A program made the position numbers and the translations under genes. A stretch of 39,019 bases of DNA, taken from a virus. The notes beneath the pieces are model-generated. The model ran no database searches. It saw only the letters and a list, made by a program, of their open reading frames with translations, and was not told the DNA's origin. Positions 22,554 to 30,102 of the stretch are shown here, piece after piece. The stretch's first letter is position 1. Every line of letters starts with the position of its first letter. The DNA lies in IMG/VR virus record IMGVR_UViG_3300046000_009272, positions 1-39,019 of that record, one strand, 5' to 3'.

Positions 22554-25198
22554 AATGGCACATCGTCACCGTCCTCTTCCGTCAATTCATCCGCTACGCT
22601 GGGTGGCGCAGCAGTCATGTCATCCTCAACCTCAACCGGGGGCCAATTGGCGGGGCGCACATAGCCCCATGCCCTGGCACCGTTGATTTGTTTTTTGACG
22701 CGCTCCCAGCCCTCGTGGTCCAGCCAGCCGCGTATCTGCGCTTCAAGGGCGGGGCTGCTCTTGGCAGCGTCCACACCCAGGGCCAAGGTGAGCTGGGCAA
22801 TGGTCACAAAGTCGGTCAAGGTATTGACGACCGACTGAATGCCCGTGGGCATGGGTGGGCGGGTCAACACGTACAGCAACTCGCTCAGCACCGCTGTCTC
22901 CACCAGGCGGCTTTCCTGCATGGGCACAAACAGCCGGCGCTCTTGCTCAGGTGTTGGCGTGTAAGGCGTATCCAGCAGGTACAAGGCATAAGCCTCGGCC
23001 AGCAGCTGGTCGCGGTACTTGATCAGCCATTCGGTGTTGATCGTGTGCTTTACCGGCACCGGCCAAAAGCGGCGGTTGCCGGTGCGGTCGCGCAGGTAGG
23101 TGTTTTCGTTGGTCGTACCCACCAGCAAGCATTGGCGGGCAAAGCTACCCACCGTGCTGCCATAGGCCACGCGGTACCGGTCGACCTTGGAGCTGATAAA
23201 CGCCTTGATGGCCCCCACCTCAGCCTTGCTGAAGTGCGTCATCTCGGCAATCTCGTACACCCACAGGCCCTGCACCTGTTCTTGCGCTTCTTTGCCGCGA
23301 CCCACCTCAAAAGGGGTATCGCTGTAAAACTGTGAGCCTGCCAGTGTCTCCACCATGGTGGACTTGCGCAGGCCGCCCACGCCTTCCAGCACCGGGCAAT
23401 AGTCAAATTTGCAGCCGGGCTGCATCACCCGGTTAACCATGCCCAGCAACCAGCACCGGCCCACGATCTGCAAGTACTCCAGCATGGCCGGGCTCAGTGA
23501 TTCGGGTGTTTCGCCCAACACATGCACCAGCCATTTATCGATGCGGCTTTTCCCGTCCCACTTCAAGCCCTGCAGCTGCTCGCGCACTGGGTGGAAGCGG
23601 CGGGTGTGCGCCACGGTCTGGATGGCCTCGGTCAAGGCTGCACGGGCAATGCTGGGCAGGCCATAGGTGTCGGTCAGGTACTTACCCAGCAGCAAGTCCA
23701 CAGCGTCGGTCACGTCGCCCACCTTGCTGTGTGGCCAGGGCCACAGCACCCGGCTTTGCACGTTGTTGCTCAGCTCGTTGTAGGCCAGCACATCGGCCAG
23801 ATTGGGGTCACGCTCCAGCAGCAGGATCACCATCTTGCGCGAGGTGAGCCAGCGCTTGTTGGCCTTGTCGTAGTAGCACGCCAGCCATCCGGGAATGCGC
23901 CGGCCACTGATCAGCGTGAAGCCATCGTCGTCAATATCACCGTCTCCAGTGCCAACGGAAGCGTCGATTTTTTTTGCGACTGCTTTGCCATCTTTCACCG
24001 CGGGCTCTGAGGCATCGGCCCCCGCCAGCAAGGGCTGCGCCTGACCAAAGAACGCCAGCACCTGGGCACCGTCCCAACCGTCGGTATTGATGGCGTCGGC
24101 ACAGTCCCAGCCATCGGGCACGGACAATGGCGCGGGAATGGGCAACATATGCACCTTGCAGGCATGCGCATCCTGCAGCAGCGCACCAATGCCCAGCATG
24201 GCGGCCATGCCTGGTTGTTTGTGAAGAGGCAGCACGGGCTTGGTGGCCTGAATGACAGCGCGAGCCATGTCATCAGGTGCAGCGTCCCGCTCCGCTTTAG
24301 TCAAAGGCTCACGCTTGCCATCACAGTCAGCCCAGAGCAGCACCGGGCAGCCGTTGAGCCAAGACCAGTCCGCCTTCTTCCAAGCCTTGCAGCCACCCAC
24401 CCAGCTGGCGACCAGGTACACCCCGGGGGCATGGGAATCCAGCAAGGTTTGCAGAATGCCGGCCTTCTTTTCCCCTTCCACCAAGATGACTGTGGGCAAC
24501 GTCCCCGCGCCCGCAACCAAGGGCGAAACGCCACCGGGAAAGTACAGGGGCCGGGGTTCGTCCCACGTTTTCCAGTGCCAGCGGCTGGCACCGTCGCGGG
24601 CGCTGGTGCACCAGGTGTAAGGCAAGGTTTCCTTGCCGCCGTCACTGGTCTTGAAGCGCACCACGTAACCGTACAGCTTGCCGTCGATCTGGTAGGTGGC
24701 CGTGTGCTCTATGTCCTGCAGCTGGCGGTATTGGTGGCGGAAGGTAGCGGCCGGGGCCAGCTCTGGCACCGGGGCTACGGTCTGCCATCCTTCGTCTGAT
24801 TTTGGCGCGGGCGGTGGCGGCGCTGGGCGCACCGGCTTGGGTGCGGGTGGCTCACTGGATGAGCCTGCACGGGCGGGCTGCACACCGGCCACATCTTCCA
24901 GACCTTCTTCACGGGCCAGCTGCACCGCAGCCTTTCCCATGGTCAGGCTGTGGATGGCGGCATACAGGCCCACCAGATCATTGCCCGCCTCATTGGCAGC
25001 AAAGTCTGCCCACTTGCCGTTGACCAGGTTGACCGAGCAGCTTGAGCCCGTGCCACCTGATAGCGACCCGCACACGTATTCATGGCCCCGCCTGGTACCA
25101 CCCGGCAACCACATGGGCACCAACGTATCAGCCTGAGCCAGCAGCGCGTCTGCCAGCGCTGCAAAGTTGATGGGAGGCAACGGTTCACGCTCAGCCAT
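22550..25198 (-). CDS. VapE-type primase-helicase for phage replication
   Basis: The 882-residue protein combines an N-terminal primase-like part with a C-terminal superfamily 3-like helicase. The N-terminal part has a zinc-free HEYVCGS..GGTGSS start, then a toprim-like VILVEGEKKAGIL near 235 and VLLWADCDGK near 280. The ATPase has EGVGGLRKST (about 602-611) as Walker A, GLWVYEIAEM as Walker B, and sensor and arginine elements in LVGTTNENTYLRDRTGNRRF. This is the VirE/VapE family, used by many phages and satellites as the only replication protein. It is read from the leftward early unit after the CII-like gene. Confidence 0.9.
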   Translation of the reverse strand: MAEREPLPPINFAALADALLAQADTLVPMWLPGGTRRGHEYVCGSLSGGTGSSCSVNLVNGKWADFAANEAGNDLVGLYAAIHSLTMGKAAVQLAREEGLEDVAGVQPARAGSSSEPPAPKPVRPAPPPPAPKSDEGWQTVAPVPELAPAATFRHQYRQLQDIEHTATYQIDGKLYGYVVRFKTSDGGKETLPYTWCTSARDGASRWHWKTWDEPRPLYFPGGVSPLVAGAGTLPTVILVEGEKKAGILQTLLDSHAPGVYLVASWVGGCKAWKKADWSWLNGCPVLLWADCDGKREPLTKAERDAAPDDMARAVIQATKPVLPLHKQPGMAAMLGIGALLQDAHACKVHMLPIPAPLSVPDGWDCADAINTDGWDGAQVLAFFGQAQPLLAGADASEPAVKDGKAVAKKIDASVGTGDGDIDDDGFTLISGRRIPGWLACYYDKANKRWLTSRKMVILLLERDPNLADVLAYNELSNNVQSRVLWPWPHSKVGDVTDAVDLLLGKYLTDTYGLPSIARAALTEAIQTVAHTRRFHPVREQLQGLKWDGKSRIDKWLVHVLGETPESLSPAMLEYLQIVGRCWLLGMVNRVMQPGCKFDYCPVLEGVGGLRKSTMVETLAGSQFYSDTPFEVGRGKEAQEQVQGLWVYEIAEMTHFSKAEVGAIKAFISSKVDRYRVAYGSTVGSFARQCLLVGTTNENTYLRDRTGNRRFWPVPVKHTINTEWLIKYRDQLLAEAYALYLLDTPYTPTPEQERRLFVPMQESRLVETAVLSELLYVLTRPPMPTGIQSVVNTLTDFVTIAQLTLALGVDAAKSSPALEAQIRGWLDHEGWERVKKQINGARAWGYVRPANWPPVEVEDDMTAAPPSVADELTEEDGDDVPF

Positions 25199-25271
25199 TG
25201 CGCACCCCCAGGCTGTAGGGGGTGTTTGTCCAAACCGGCAGCACCACCACCGGGGTTTGTGTGTTTGTCAT
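25191..25271 (-). CDS. Possible 26-residue leader peptide of the replication gene
   Basis: ATG begins 12 bases after the preceding stop, and the frame (MTNTQTPVVVLPVWTNTPYS...) ends eight bases inside the primase-helicase gene. The overlap would couple translation. The frame is short and has no clear Shine-Dalgarno, so this is tentative. Confidence 0.35.
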   Translation of the reverse strand: MTNTQTPVVVLPVWTNTPYSLGVRNG

Positions 25272-25283
25272 GATGGGGTTGGG

Positions 25284-25592
25284 TTAGCGCTGCCAGCCTG
25301 CAATGCACTGGCTCAGCACCGCCCTGCCCGAATCTTCAAACAGATCAGATGCATTGCAAGGCGCGTATTCGGCCACCGGGCGATTGCGCCCGGCCACCTT
25401 GCGTGTGCCAATAATGTCCAGGTGGCCATGGCGGCGCAGGTTTGCCACCGTATTGCGGGCCACCTTGTAGCCCACACACGAGCGTGCCACCAGCTCAGCC
25501 AGCGTAGGCCCTTGCCCACTTTCAGCCCGCTCCAGCCGGATTGCGTGCGCGGCCTTCAAGACCGCCAGAGAAACTTCACCAGCGGGCCTCAT
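25284..25592 (-). CDS. Small winged-helix-like DNA-binding protein
   Basis: The 102-residue protein (MRPAGEVSLAVLKAAHAIRL...) has a helix-turn-helix-like middle: TLAELVARSCVGYKVARNTV, then NLRRHGHLDIIGTRKVAGRN, i.e. a recognition helix followed by a beta wing. It starts with ATGA overlap on the CII-like gene and precedes the primase-helicase, so a replication-initiation or regulatory DNA-binding role is likely. No named family could be assigned. Confidence 0.68.
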   Translation of the reverse strand: MRPAGEVSLAVLKAAHAIRLERAESGQGPTLAELVARSCVGYKVARNTVANLRRHGHLDIIGTRKVAGRNRPVAEYAPCNASDLFEDSGRAVLSQCIAGWQR

Positions 25593-26044
25593 TCGCGGTG
25601 CCCCTCAGCGTTCAAGGCGCGGGCAGCAGCCAGCAGCTGGTGCACAGCGGCAAGCAGGTCAGCGCCCTCGCGTTCTATGCGGTGCAGCTCGTTATCGTTC
25701 AGGCGGTTGTCGCCCAGGTCAGCAGCCACCTCGGTTACCAGCTCCGAGAACTCCCGCGCGGTGGCGCTCAGCTTGTCCAGGCAGCCGCCTACGGGTCCGG
25801 TGGGAATCTGTGGCATGCGAATGACGATCAGCCCATGCTCTGCGTTCCAGGCTTCGAGCACGCGCAAGTCGCCGCTCAGAGCCGTGATGGTGGCGGTATC
25901 CTCCAGGCCCAGCTTGGCAGTGCCCTGGCCCACCAGCTCGTGGTTCAGGGTGGTTGGGTTCTTACTCATGCGTAAGGCCAGGGCGGCAGCGCCACCGGGG
26001 TACGCCCGGGCCAGGTTAAGGGCTTGATCACGCAAAGTGGTCAT
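25589..26044 (-). CDS. CII-like regulatory protein (Phage_CP76 family)
   Basis: The 151-residue protein opens MTTLRDQALNLARAYPGGAA, then ALALRMSKNPTTLNHEL and ITALSGDLRVLEAWNAEHG. This is the phage regulatory CII / CP76 pattern: helix with YPGG, a helix-turn-helix, then a segment with TGD..IL..LA..G. Such proteins activate lysogeny promoters or control early genes. CAGGAG lies nine bases before the ATG. It belongs to the cro-led leftward unit and is followed by the winged-helix-like gene. Confidence 0.82.
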   Translation of the reverse strand: MTTLRDQALNLARAYPGGAAALALRMSKNPTTLNHELVGQGTAKLGLEDTATITALSGDLRVLEAWNAEHGLIVIRMPQIPTGPVGGCLDKLSATAREFSELVTEVAADLGDNRLNDNELHRIEREGADLLAAVHQLLAAARALNAEGHRE

Positions 26045-26302
26045 AGCTGTGGGCTCCTGTTGTAGTGATAGACGGGCAACACGGCAGCGCAGACACTGCG
26101 GCCATGCCCATGAAGAAAAGCACCCACCGCCCCGACGCACCAAAGACCGTGCGTCTTCCCACGCGCGGCCAGAGTGAAAGGGAGGGAATCACTGGAGTAA
26201 CCAGTGCGCCGGAATTGATGGCGGTGGGTGGAAAAATGGCGAGCGCCCCCAGCGATGGACAATGGCGTTCTCACACAACCAAAACCAACACAAGGGGAAC
26301 TC

Positions 26303-26599
26303 ATGAAAATCAAGAATCCGTTCGACCTCAAGATCGAAGTACAAAAGAACATGCCGTCCGATATGCGGGACGCGGCCATCGTTTTGACCGACACGCTGGA
26401 CCTGTGCTGGGCAGCAGCCCAAGCAGTTTTCGAGAAACAGGCCAAGCCCGAGCACGCCATTGCTTTGCTCCCCATGTTCATAGAGCGGGCAGACGCGAAA
26501 CGTCAACAAGCAGAAGCCGACTACAAAGCTCATGCGGACGCCGTAGCTGGACAAACCTCAGTGAAGCCGTCTCGACGTCGGAAGCCAAAGGCAGACTGA
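26303..26599 (+). CDS. Plus-strand hypothetical protein inside the cro-cII gap
   Basis: The 98-residue protein (MKIKNPFDLKIEVQKNMPSD MRDAAIVL...) has natural composition, a helical body and a basic tail (SRRRKPKAD). AAGGGGA precedes the ATG by a good distance. It faces against the leftward early unit and its last 122 bases overlap the minus-strand small gene 26478-26702. It could be a separately expressed gene or work through antisense transcription. Function unknown. Confidence 0.58.
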   Translation: MKIKNPFDLKIEVQKNMPSDMRDAAIVLTDTLDLCWAAAQAVFEKQAKPEHAIALLPMFIERADAKRQQAEADYKAHADAVAGQTSVKPSRRRKPKAD

Positions 26600-26702
26600 C
26601 CTCAGCGGCCAGCAAATCCGTCTTGCTGGCCTCGTTGCCAGACTCCAGTGGCGTGATGTTTTGGAGCTTTGCAAGGCTTGCAAGATATGCTTTTGCGTCC
26701 AT
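26478..26702 (-). CDS. Small gene after cro (74 aa)
   Basis: The ATG is one base after the Cro-like stop, with an excellent ribosome site (GGGGGAGG) seven bases upstream. The first 50 residues (MDAKAYLASLAKLQNITPLE...) look natural; the C-terminal part (RRPHELCSRLLLVDVSRLPAL) is less so and overlaps an opposing ORF. The strong start suggests it is translated. Function unknown; an early regulator is possible. Confidence 0.55.
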   Translation of the reverse strand: MDAKAYLASLAKLQNITPLESGNEASKTDLLAAEVSLPLASDVETASLRFVQLRRPHELCSRLLLVDVSRLPAL

Positions 26703-26703
26703 C

Positions 26704-27090
26704 TCAAGCCTCCCCCGCCACATTGAGCTGACTCAGATTGATGCCGCGGCGATCACCGTCGCCCCGTTGTCGTTGCAACCGTCGCTCAGCCAGGCGGCGC
26801 ACCCGGCCAGCGCGGAGGGCGTTCACGGGGGCGGCTTCGACTGCTATGGATTCAGTAGCTGCCTGCGCAGGACTGGCGGGGGCTTTGGCCAGTTCTGGCA
26901 TGTAAATATCGTTGAACGTTATGGAATGCCCGAGCGACTGCGCAAAGGTGATCAATCGCTTTGCGGCTTCAGGCGGAACTGTCTGGCCCCGCTCGTAGTG
27001 CCCGATGTTTCCTTGGGTACATCCCATTTCGACAGCAAGTGCTTCCTGCGTTACGCCGAGGCGTTTCCGGATGGCTTTGATAGTGTTCAT
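26704..27090 (-). CDS. Cro-like HTH repressor
   Basis: The 128-residue protein has an N-terminal Xre-type HTH: MNTIKAIRKRLGVTQEALAV, then MGCTQGNIGHYERGQTVPPE. A linker follows, and the C-terminal basic tail (RRLAERRLQRQRG) is unusual. It diverges from the CI-like gene across a 85-base operator region and leads the leftward early unit, the position of Cro. The predicted -10 (TACTAT) ends only six bases before the ATG, so its message is probably leaderless. Confidence 0.85.
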   Translation of the reverse strand: MNTIKAIRKRLGVTQEALAVEMGCTQGNIGHYERGQTVPPEAAKRLITFAQSLGHSITFNDIYMPELAKAPASPAQAATESIAVEAAPVNALRAGRVRRLAERRLQRQRGDGDRRGINLSQLNVAGEA

Positions 27091-27096
27091 ACGTGA

Positions 27097-27125
27097 ATAG
27101 TAGTTTAACTGTTTTATCTTGTAAA
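27097..27125 (-). promoter_or_regulatory. Leftward early promoter for cro
   Basis: On the minus strand TTTACA and TACTAT are spaced by 17 bases. The -10 is identical to that of the promoter at 28777-28805. The start point would fall at or within a base or two of the cro ATG. The -35 abuts the operator palindrome at 27125-27139. Confidence 0.75.
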
Positions 27126-27139
27126 GCAGTATTACTGGT
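27125..27139. promoter_or_regulatory. Operator-like palindrome between cI and cro
   Basis: AGCAGT-ATT-ACTGGT has the core CAGT-N3-ACTG. The same core with the same spacing lies at 28764-28778. Additional half sites (ACTGTTTT near 27109 and GAACAGTAA near 27150) flank it. It is the likely binding site of the CI-like or Cro-like protein. Confidence 0.65.
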
Positions 27140-27175
27140 TTTCTATTTTGAACAGTAACGCTATTGTTTGATCCA

Positions 27176-27667
27176 ATGAAAAAAATCGGGCGTCAGGCCA
27201 TTGATCCGCTAATAGTTTCCGAAGAGTCCAAGCTCCTCGCAGCTATTTGGTACAACACGCCAGCCAAGCATCGCGGCAGTCAAGCTGAGTTCGGTGAAAG
27301 GTTTGAAGTTGGAAATCAAAGCGCGGTGGGGCAATTCCTCCGAGGGGAGTCCCCCCTCAGCATGAAAGCGGCAAGGGGATTTGCCAAAGGCTTGGGTTGT
27401 CAGATCAACGCTTTCAGCAAGCGTCTTGCGGCTGAAGTGGATGATGCAAGTTCGGTAAACGGCCCCACAAGCGCTATTTCTGGTGGAGAGCAGTGGCCTT
27501 TCTTAACCGTGACACCGGAACAATACTACGGCGTCCTAGACAAGGGCCAGCGTGACATTGTCGAGGCTATGGTCCGAACTCTCGTAGGAGCACGGGAGCC
27601 TCCAATAAAACATCCAGCACCCGCGAACAATACCGCCACCAAGACCAGCGTTGCAAAGACAGCGTGA
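27176..27667 (+). CDS. CI-like repressor
   Basis: The 163-residue protein starts MKKIGRQAIDPLIVSEESKL and has an HTH region LLAAIWYNTPAKHRGSQAEF, then GERFEVGNQSAVGQFLRGES, a common form in short phage repressors. The C-terminal part (TPEQYYGVLDKGQRDIVEAM) lacks the S24 peptidase Ser/Lys residues, so it is not a LexA-like self-cleaving repressor. Induction must work otherwise, for example through an antirepressor. No Shine-Dalgarno precedes the ATG; a TTG four codons upstream is possible. Confidence 0.8.
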   Translation: MKKIGRQAIDPLIVSEESKLLAAIWYNTPAKHRGSQAEFGERFEVGNQSAVGQFLRGESPLSMKAARGFAKGLGCQINAFSKRLAAEVDDASSVNGPTSAISGGEQWPFLTVTPEQYYGVLDKGQRDIVEAMVRTLVGAREPPIKHPAPANNTATKTSVAKTA

Positions 27668-27768
27668 GCTATTTGGCGAGTCCGTTTATTGTTTTCAATC
27701 TTATAAAAACAGCCGGGTCATAGTCGCTTGGAACGCGAGTAATTGGTTTACGACAGGGAGGAAATATT

Positions 27769-28395
27769 TTGAAATCTAGTCTAGAAATGGCCGGCAGCGT
27801 CAGTGCCGCCAAACACCACACCAACCGGGCGATCGAACACCTGATGGGCATCGTGACCGGGATGGTCGCCGATGGAGTACTCAACGATCTTGAGATCAAG
27901 ATGCTGAGCACCTGGCTGGCTAGTCACCCCGAGGCGACAGCAGACTTTCCCGGCTCAGTGATTGCTCGCGCAGTGGCAGATGCCATGGAAGATGGCGTCA
28001 TTGCTGAGGGCGAAAGAGCACATTTACTAAAAATGCTGACGGGCCTTGCATCGACAGACTTCAGCCTGACCGGGTCGGTTAGCCCGGAGGTTGCCAGTCT
28101 ACCCATTGAGGACTGTGTATCCATCGACTTCAATAACTCTATGGTCTGCTTTACTGGAGAGTTCTTGTACGGAACACGCGCTGCCTGCGAGCGACTGGTG
28201 CTGAAAGTAGGCGCCATGTGTGCGGACAACGTGAGCAAGAAGGTGGACATACTGGTGATTGGCACCCGTGTAGCGCCTGACTGGGCGCACACCAGCTTTG
28301 GCCGAAAGATTCAACGTGCAGTAGAGCTTCAAGAGGAAGGCCATGCTATTGAAATCATCTCCGAAAAACGGATGATGGAAGCCGTATCCGCGTGA
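27769..28395 (+). CDS. BRCT-domain protein with TerB-like N-terminus
   Basis: The 208-residue protein starts at TTG, seven bases after a strong GGGAGG; the next ATG six codons later has no such site. Residues 15-105 are helical (a tellurite-resistance TerB-like or EF-hand-like bundle: GIVTGMVADGVLNDLEIKML). Residues 125-205 are a BRCT domain of the DNA-ligase type (NSMVCFTGEFLYGTRAACER, then VSKKVDILVIG). BRCT domains bind phosphoproteins or DNA ends. A gene of this type near a repressor is found in various prophages; the role is unknown. Confidence 0.82.
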   Translation: MKSSLEMAGSVSAAKHHTNRAIEHLMGIVTGMVADGVLNDLEIKMLSTWLASHPEATADFPGSVIARAVADAMEDGVIAEGERAHLLKMLTGLASTDFSLTGSVSPEVASLPIEDCVSIDFNNSMVCFTGEFLYGTRAACERLVLKVGAMCADNVSKKVDILVIGTRVAPDWAHTSFGRKIQRAVELQEEGHAIEIISEKRMMEAVSA

Positions 28396-28411
28396 GATTA
28401 AGGGACCGTAA

Positions 28412-28702
28412 ATGACGCGGGCGTGGTCACGGTATTTTTCTATTCTCATAGTGCTCATCTGCACAATGGCCACTGGCGCAAACGCCGAATATGCTCGGAG
28501 TAAAAAAGCTCTCCGTGAGTTCGTCAACCAGCAGGCTTGCCCCTCCACTGGGTTGCACCGCCTGCCCTGCCCTGGATGGCAAATAGATCACATTGACCCA
28601 CTGAAATGCCTTGGGCTTGACGATCCAATAAACCTGCAATGGCTCACCGTGGACGATCACAAAGCAAAGACAAAACGAGAAGCCAAGTGGTGCAGGCAAT
28701 AA
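28412..28702 (+). CDS. Secreted HNH nuclease
   Basis: The 96-residue protein has a signal peptide (MTRAWSRYFSILIVLICTMA, then TGANA) and an HNH core in the mature part: ACPSTGLHRLPCPGWQIDHI, then PLKCLGLDDPINLQWLTVDD. Four cysteines and the D-H / N / D-H positions fit the compact HNH family with PCPGY.IDHI. The product should act in the periplasm. AAGGGA precedes the ATG. It sits in the lysogeny region, downstream of the BRCT gene and before an operator-bearing promoter, so it may be expressed in the lysogen. Confidence 0.8.
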   Translation: MTRAWSRYFSILIVLICTMATGANAEYARSKKALREFVNQQACPSTGLHRLPCPGWQIDHIDPLKCLGLDDPINLQWLTVDDHKAKTKREAKWCRQ

Positions 28703-28761
28703 CTGTCTGACCCAGCCCGTCGCGGCATAGGTTTTTGCCATTTCGAAAATATTTCCAAATT

Positions 28762-28778
28762 AAAACAGTTTTACTGTT
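28762..28778. promoter_or_regulatory. Operator-like palindrome at the right promoter
   Basis: AACAGT-TTT-ACTGTT is a perfect inverted repeat, overlapping the -35 of the promoter at 28777. It has the same CAGT-N3-ACTG core as the cI-cro site at 27125-27139, so the same repressor likely binds both. Confidence 0.72.
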
Positions 28779-28805
28779 GACATAAATAAGCAGCAAAACT
28801 ACTAT
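28777..28805 (+). promoter_or_regulatory. Rightward sigma70 promoter of the DGR operon
   Basis: TTGACA and TACTAT are spaced exactly 17 bases: a near-consensus strong promoter. The palindrome 28762-28778 covers the upstream edge of the -35, so binding there would block it. The sequence AAACTACTATTCAC is shared with the cro promoter. All genes from 28847 to the integrase lie downstream with few gaps. Confidence 0.85.
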
Positions 28806-28846
28806 TCACCCCATCCCGCCACCTCACGGCGGATTTGGAGTGAATC

Positions 28847-29281
28847 TTGCAAACCTCAACACAGCGGCCCGCCCGCACCCGCAAGCCAGCCACCACAGCA
28901 CCGGCAGCAACACCGTTTAGCCAGGCAGCAGCCAAGCTGATCGCGCAAGTCCAGGCCGAAGCACGTGAGCAGTTGCTCAAAGAGCTGAGCGCCAAAGACG
29001 GCATCACCGTCCTGCACGGCTTTGATGCCGAAACCAAGCATGTGATGGCAAATGGAAACAGCATCACCATTTGCGACTACAGCGGCAATAAATTGCACAT
29101 ACAGCGCAGCCATCAAGAGCCAGAGGGCTGGCGCGGCCACTCATACATGGCAGGCTACTGGCACCCGGCCCGTTGGTACGGCGACCAGATCATGGTGGAC
29201 GCTAGCGGCGTCGGGTGGTCGCGAGACATCGGCATCTTTGTCTGCGACGACTTCGGCAACCTGGTAGCGGTGCAGCGATGA
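28847..29281 (+). CDS. First gene of the right operon, hypothetical
   Basis: The start is a TTG six bases after TTTGGAG. The 144-residue protein has an Ala/Pro/Arg-rich, probably flexible N-terminus (1-30), a helix (SQAAAKLIAQVQAEAREQLL) and a beta-rich C-terminal part (VMANGNSITICDYSGNKLHI, then WHPARWYGDQIMV). I do not recognise a family. It is the first gene after the operator-controlled promoter. Confidence 0.68.
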   Translation: MQTSTQRPARTRKPATTAPAATPFSQAAAKLIAQVQAEAREQLLKELSAKDGITVLHGFDAETKHVMANGNSITICDYSGNKLHIQRSHQEPEGWRGHSYMAGYWHPARWYGDQIMVDASGVGWSRDIGIFVCDDFGNLVAVQR

Positions 29282-29424
29282 CCTACCGCCAAGCCTTCGA
29301 CCGCCTGGGCAACCCCATTGCCCGCCCTGCCCGCGCACCCCTTGTCCACCGCATCATCCAGGTGGCGGGGCTCATTGCGACTCTTGTCGGCCTGCTGGCC
29401 CTCTACGGGGCACGGTCATCATGA
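29278..29424 (+). CDS. Small membrane protein (48 aa)
   Basis: MTYRQAFDRLGNPIARPARA is followed by one membrane segment (IIQVAGLIATLVGLLALYG, about 26-44). ATG overlaps the preceding stop as ATGA. It is too short for a family call. It is paired with a second small membrane protein. Confidence 0.6.
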   Translation: MTYRQAFDRLGNPIARPARAPLVHRIIQVAGLIATLVGLLALYGARSS

Positions 29425-29567
29425 TCACCCCCGAGGACAAAGACCAAGACAGCCTGCACAGCCTGGTGCAAGACGTTTTGTACTGGAGTGCCGTAGCGGC
29501 TGCTGCCGTCCTGACCTTGGTCGCAGCCGTTGGCACGGTCGGCTACATCTACCACCGGTGGTTTTGA
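29421..29567 (+). CDS. Second small membrane protein (48 aa)
   Basis: MITPEDKDQDSLHSLVQDVL leads into one membrane segment (about 19-44, YWSAVAAAAVLTLVAAVGTV) and ends YIYHRWF. It overlaps the previous gene (ATGA) and the next one (TGATG). Function unknown; two consecutive one-pass proteins may form a pair. Confidence 0.6.
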   Translation: MITPEDKDQDSLHSLVQDVLYWSAVAAAAVLTLVAAVGTVGYIYHRWF

Positions 29568-29911
29568 TGCAGACGTCTGCACACAAACCCCTGCCAGCCA
29601 ACTGGCCCAGCGCCGAATACACCGGCGTGCTGCTGCACGCTGCCGAGGCCCGCTCTGGCATGGCCGACACCCAAGGCCACATCGTGCCTGTGCTGTGCCT
29701 GGACATCGAGCTGGACAACGCACACCACACCCACCTGCACGTGGAGCAGCCGTTTCCGGCAGGCCACCACACGCAGGCCGAAGCCGCCGCCCATCGCCTC
29801 AAAAAAGGCATGCGCGTCACCGTGCAGGCGCCGCTGGTCGGCATGCGCCTGGTGGCCCGCAATGCCGCCCACATCCACGTCATCAACGAACTGCAGGAGC
29901 AAGCCGCGTAA
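29567..29911 (+). CDS. OB-fold-like early protein (114 aa)
   Basis: MQTSAHKPLPANWPSAEYTG is followed by alternating strands (VLLHAAEARSGMAD, IVPVLCLDIELDN, HTHLHVEQPF, GMRVTVQAPL, AHIHVI) compatible with a single-stranded-DNA-binding OB fold. In related phages proteins of this look occur near replication and recombination genes. The call is a fold guess only. Confidence 0.6.
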   Translation: MQTSAHKPLPANWPSAEYTGVLLHAAEARSGMADTQGHIVPVLCLDIELDNAHHTHLHVEQPFPAGHHTQAEAAAHRLKKGMRVTVQAPLVGMRLVARNAAHIHVINELQEQAA

Positions 29912-30102
29912 TGCCAAGCGTCACCTTCACCCTTACCGACACGCCCACGGGCGGTGTCGCAGTGCACACCGACTTCAAGCCCGCCATCGGTGCGCCTTGC
30001 AGCGTGGCCCAAGCCGCAGCGCTGGACATCATCCGCCGCACAGCCCGCGAATACGGGCTGGATTCCACCAAGCCTATCAGCCCCACTCAGGCCGCGCAAT
30101 GA
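29911..30102 (+). CDS. Small hypothetical protein (63 aa)
   Basis: MPSVTFTLTDTPTGGVAVHT is followed by DFKPAIGAPCSVAQAAALDI and a C-terminal helix. The opening (TFTLTDTPTGGVAV) is common in small phage proteins of Burkholderiales. Start and stop overlap neighbours (TAATG, ATGA). Function unknown. Confidence 0.62.
   Translation: MPSVTFTLTDTPTGGVAVHTDFKPAIGAPCSVAQAAALDIIRRTAREYGLDSTKPISPTQAAQ

Noticed and set aside
26065-27096. Long plus-strand ORF across the cII-cro region
   Set aside because: It overlaps the cro and small genes antisense and has the Ser/Arg/His-rich look of a shadow frame.
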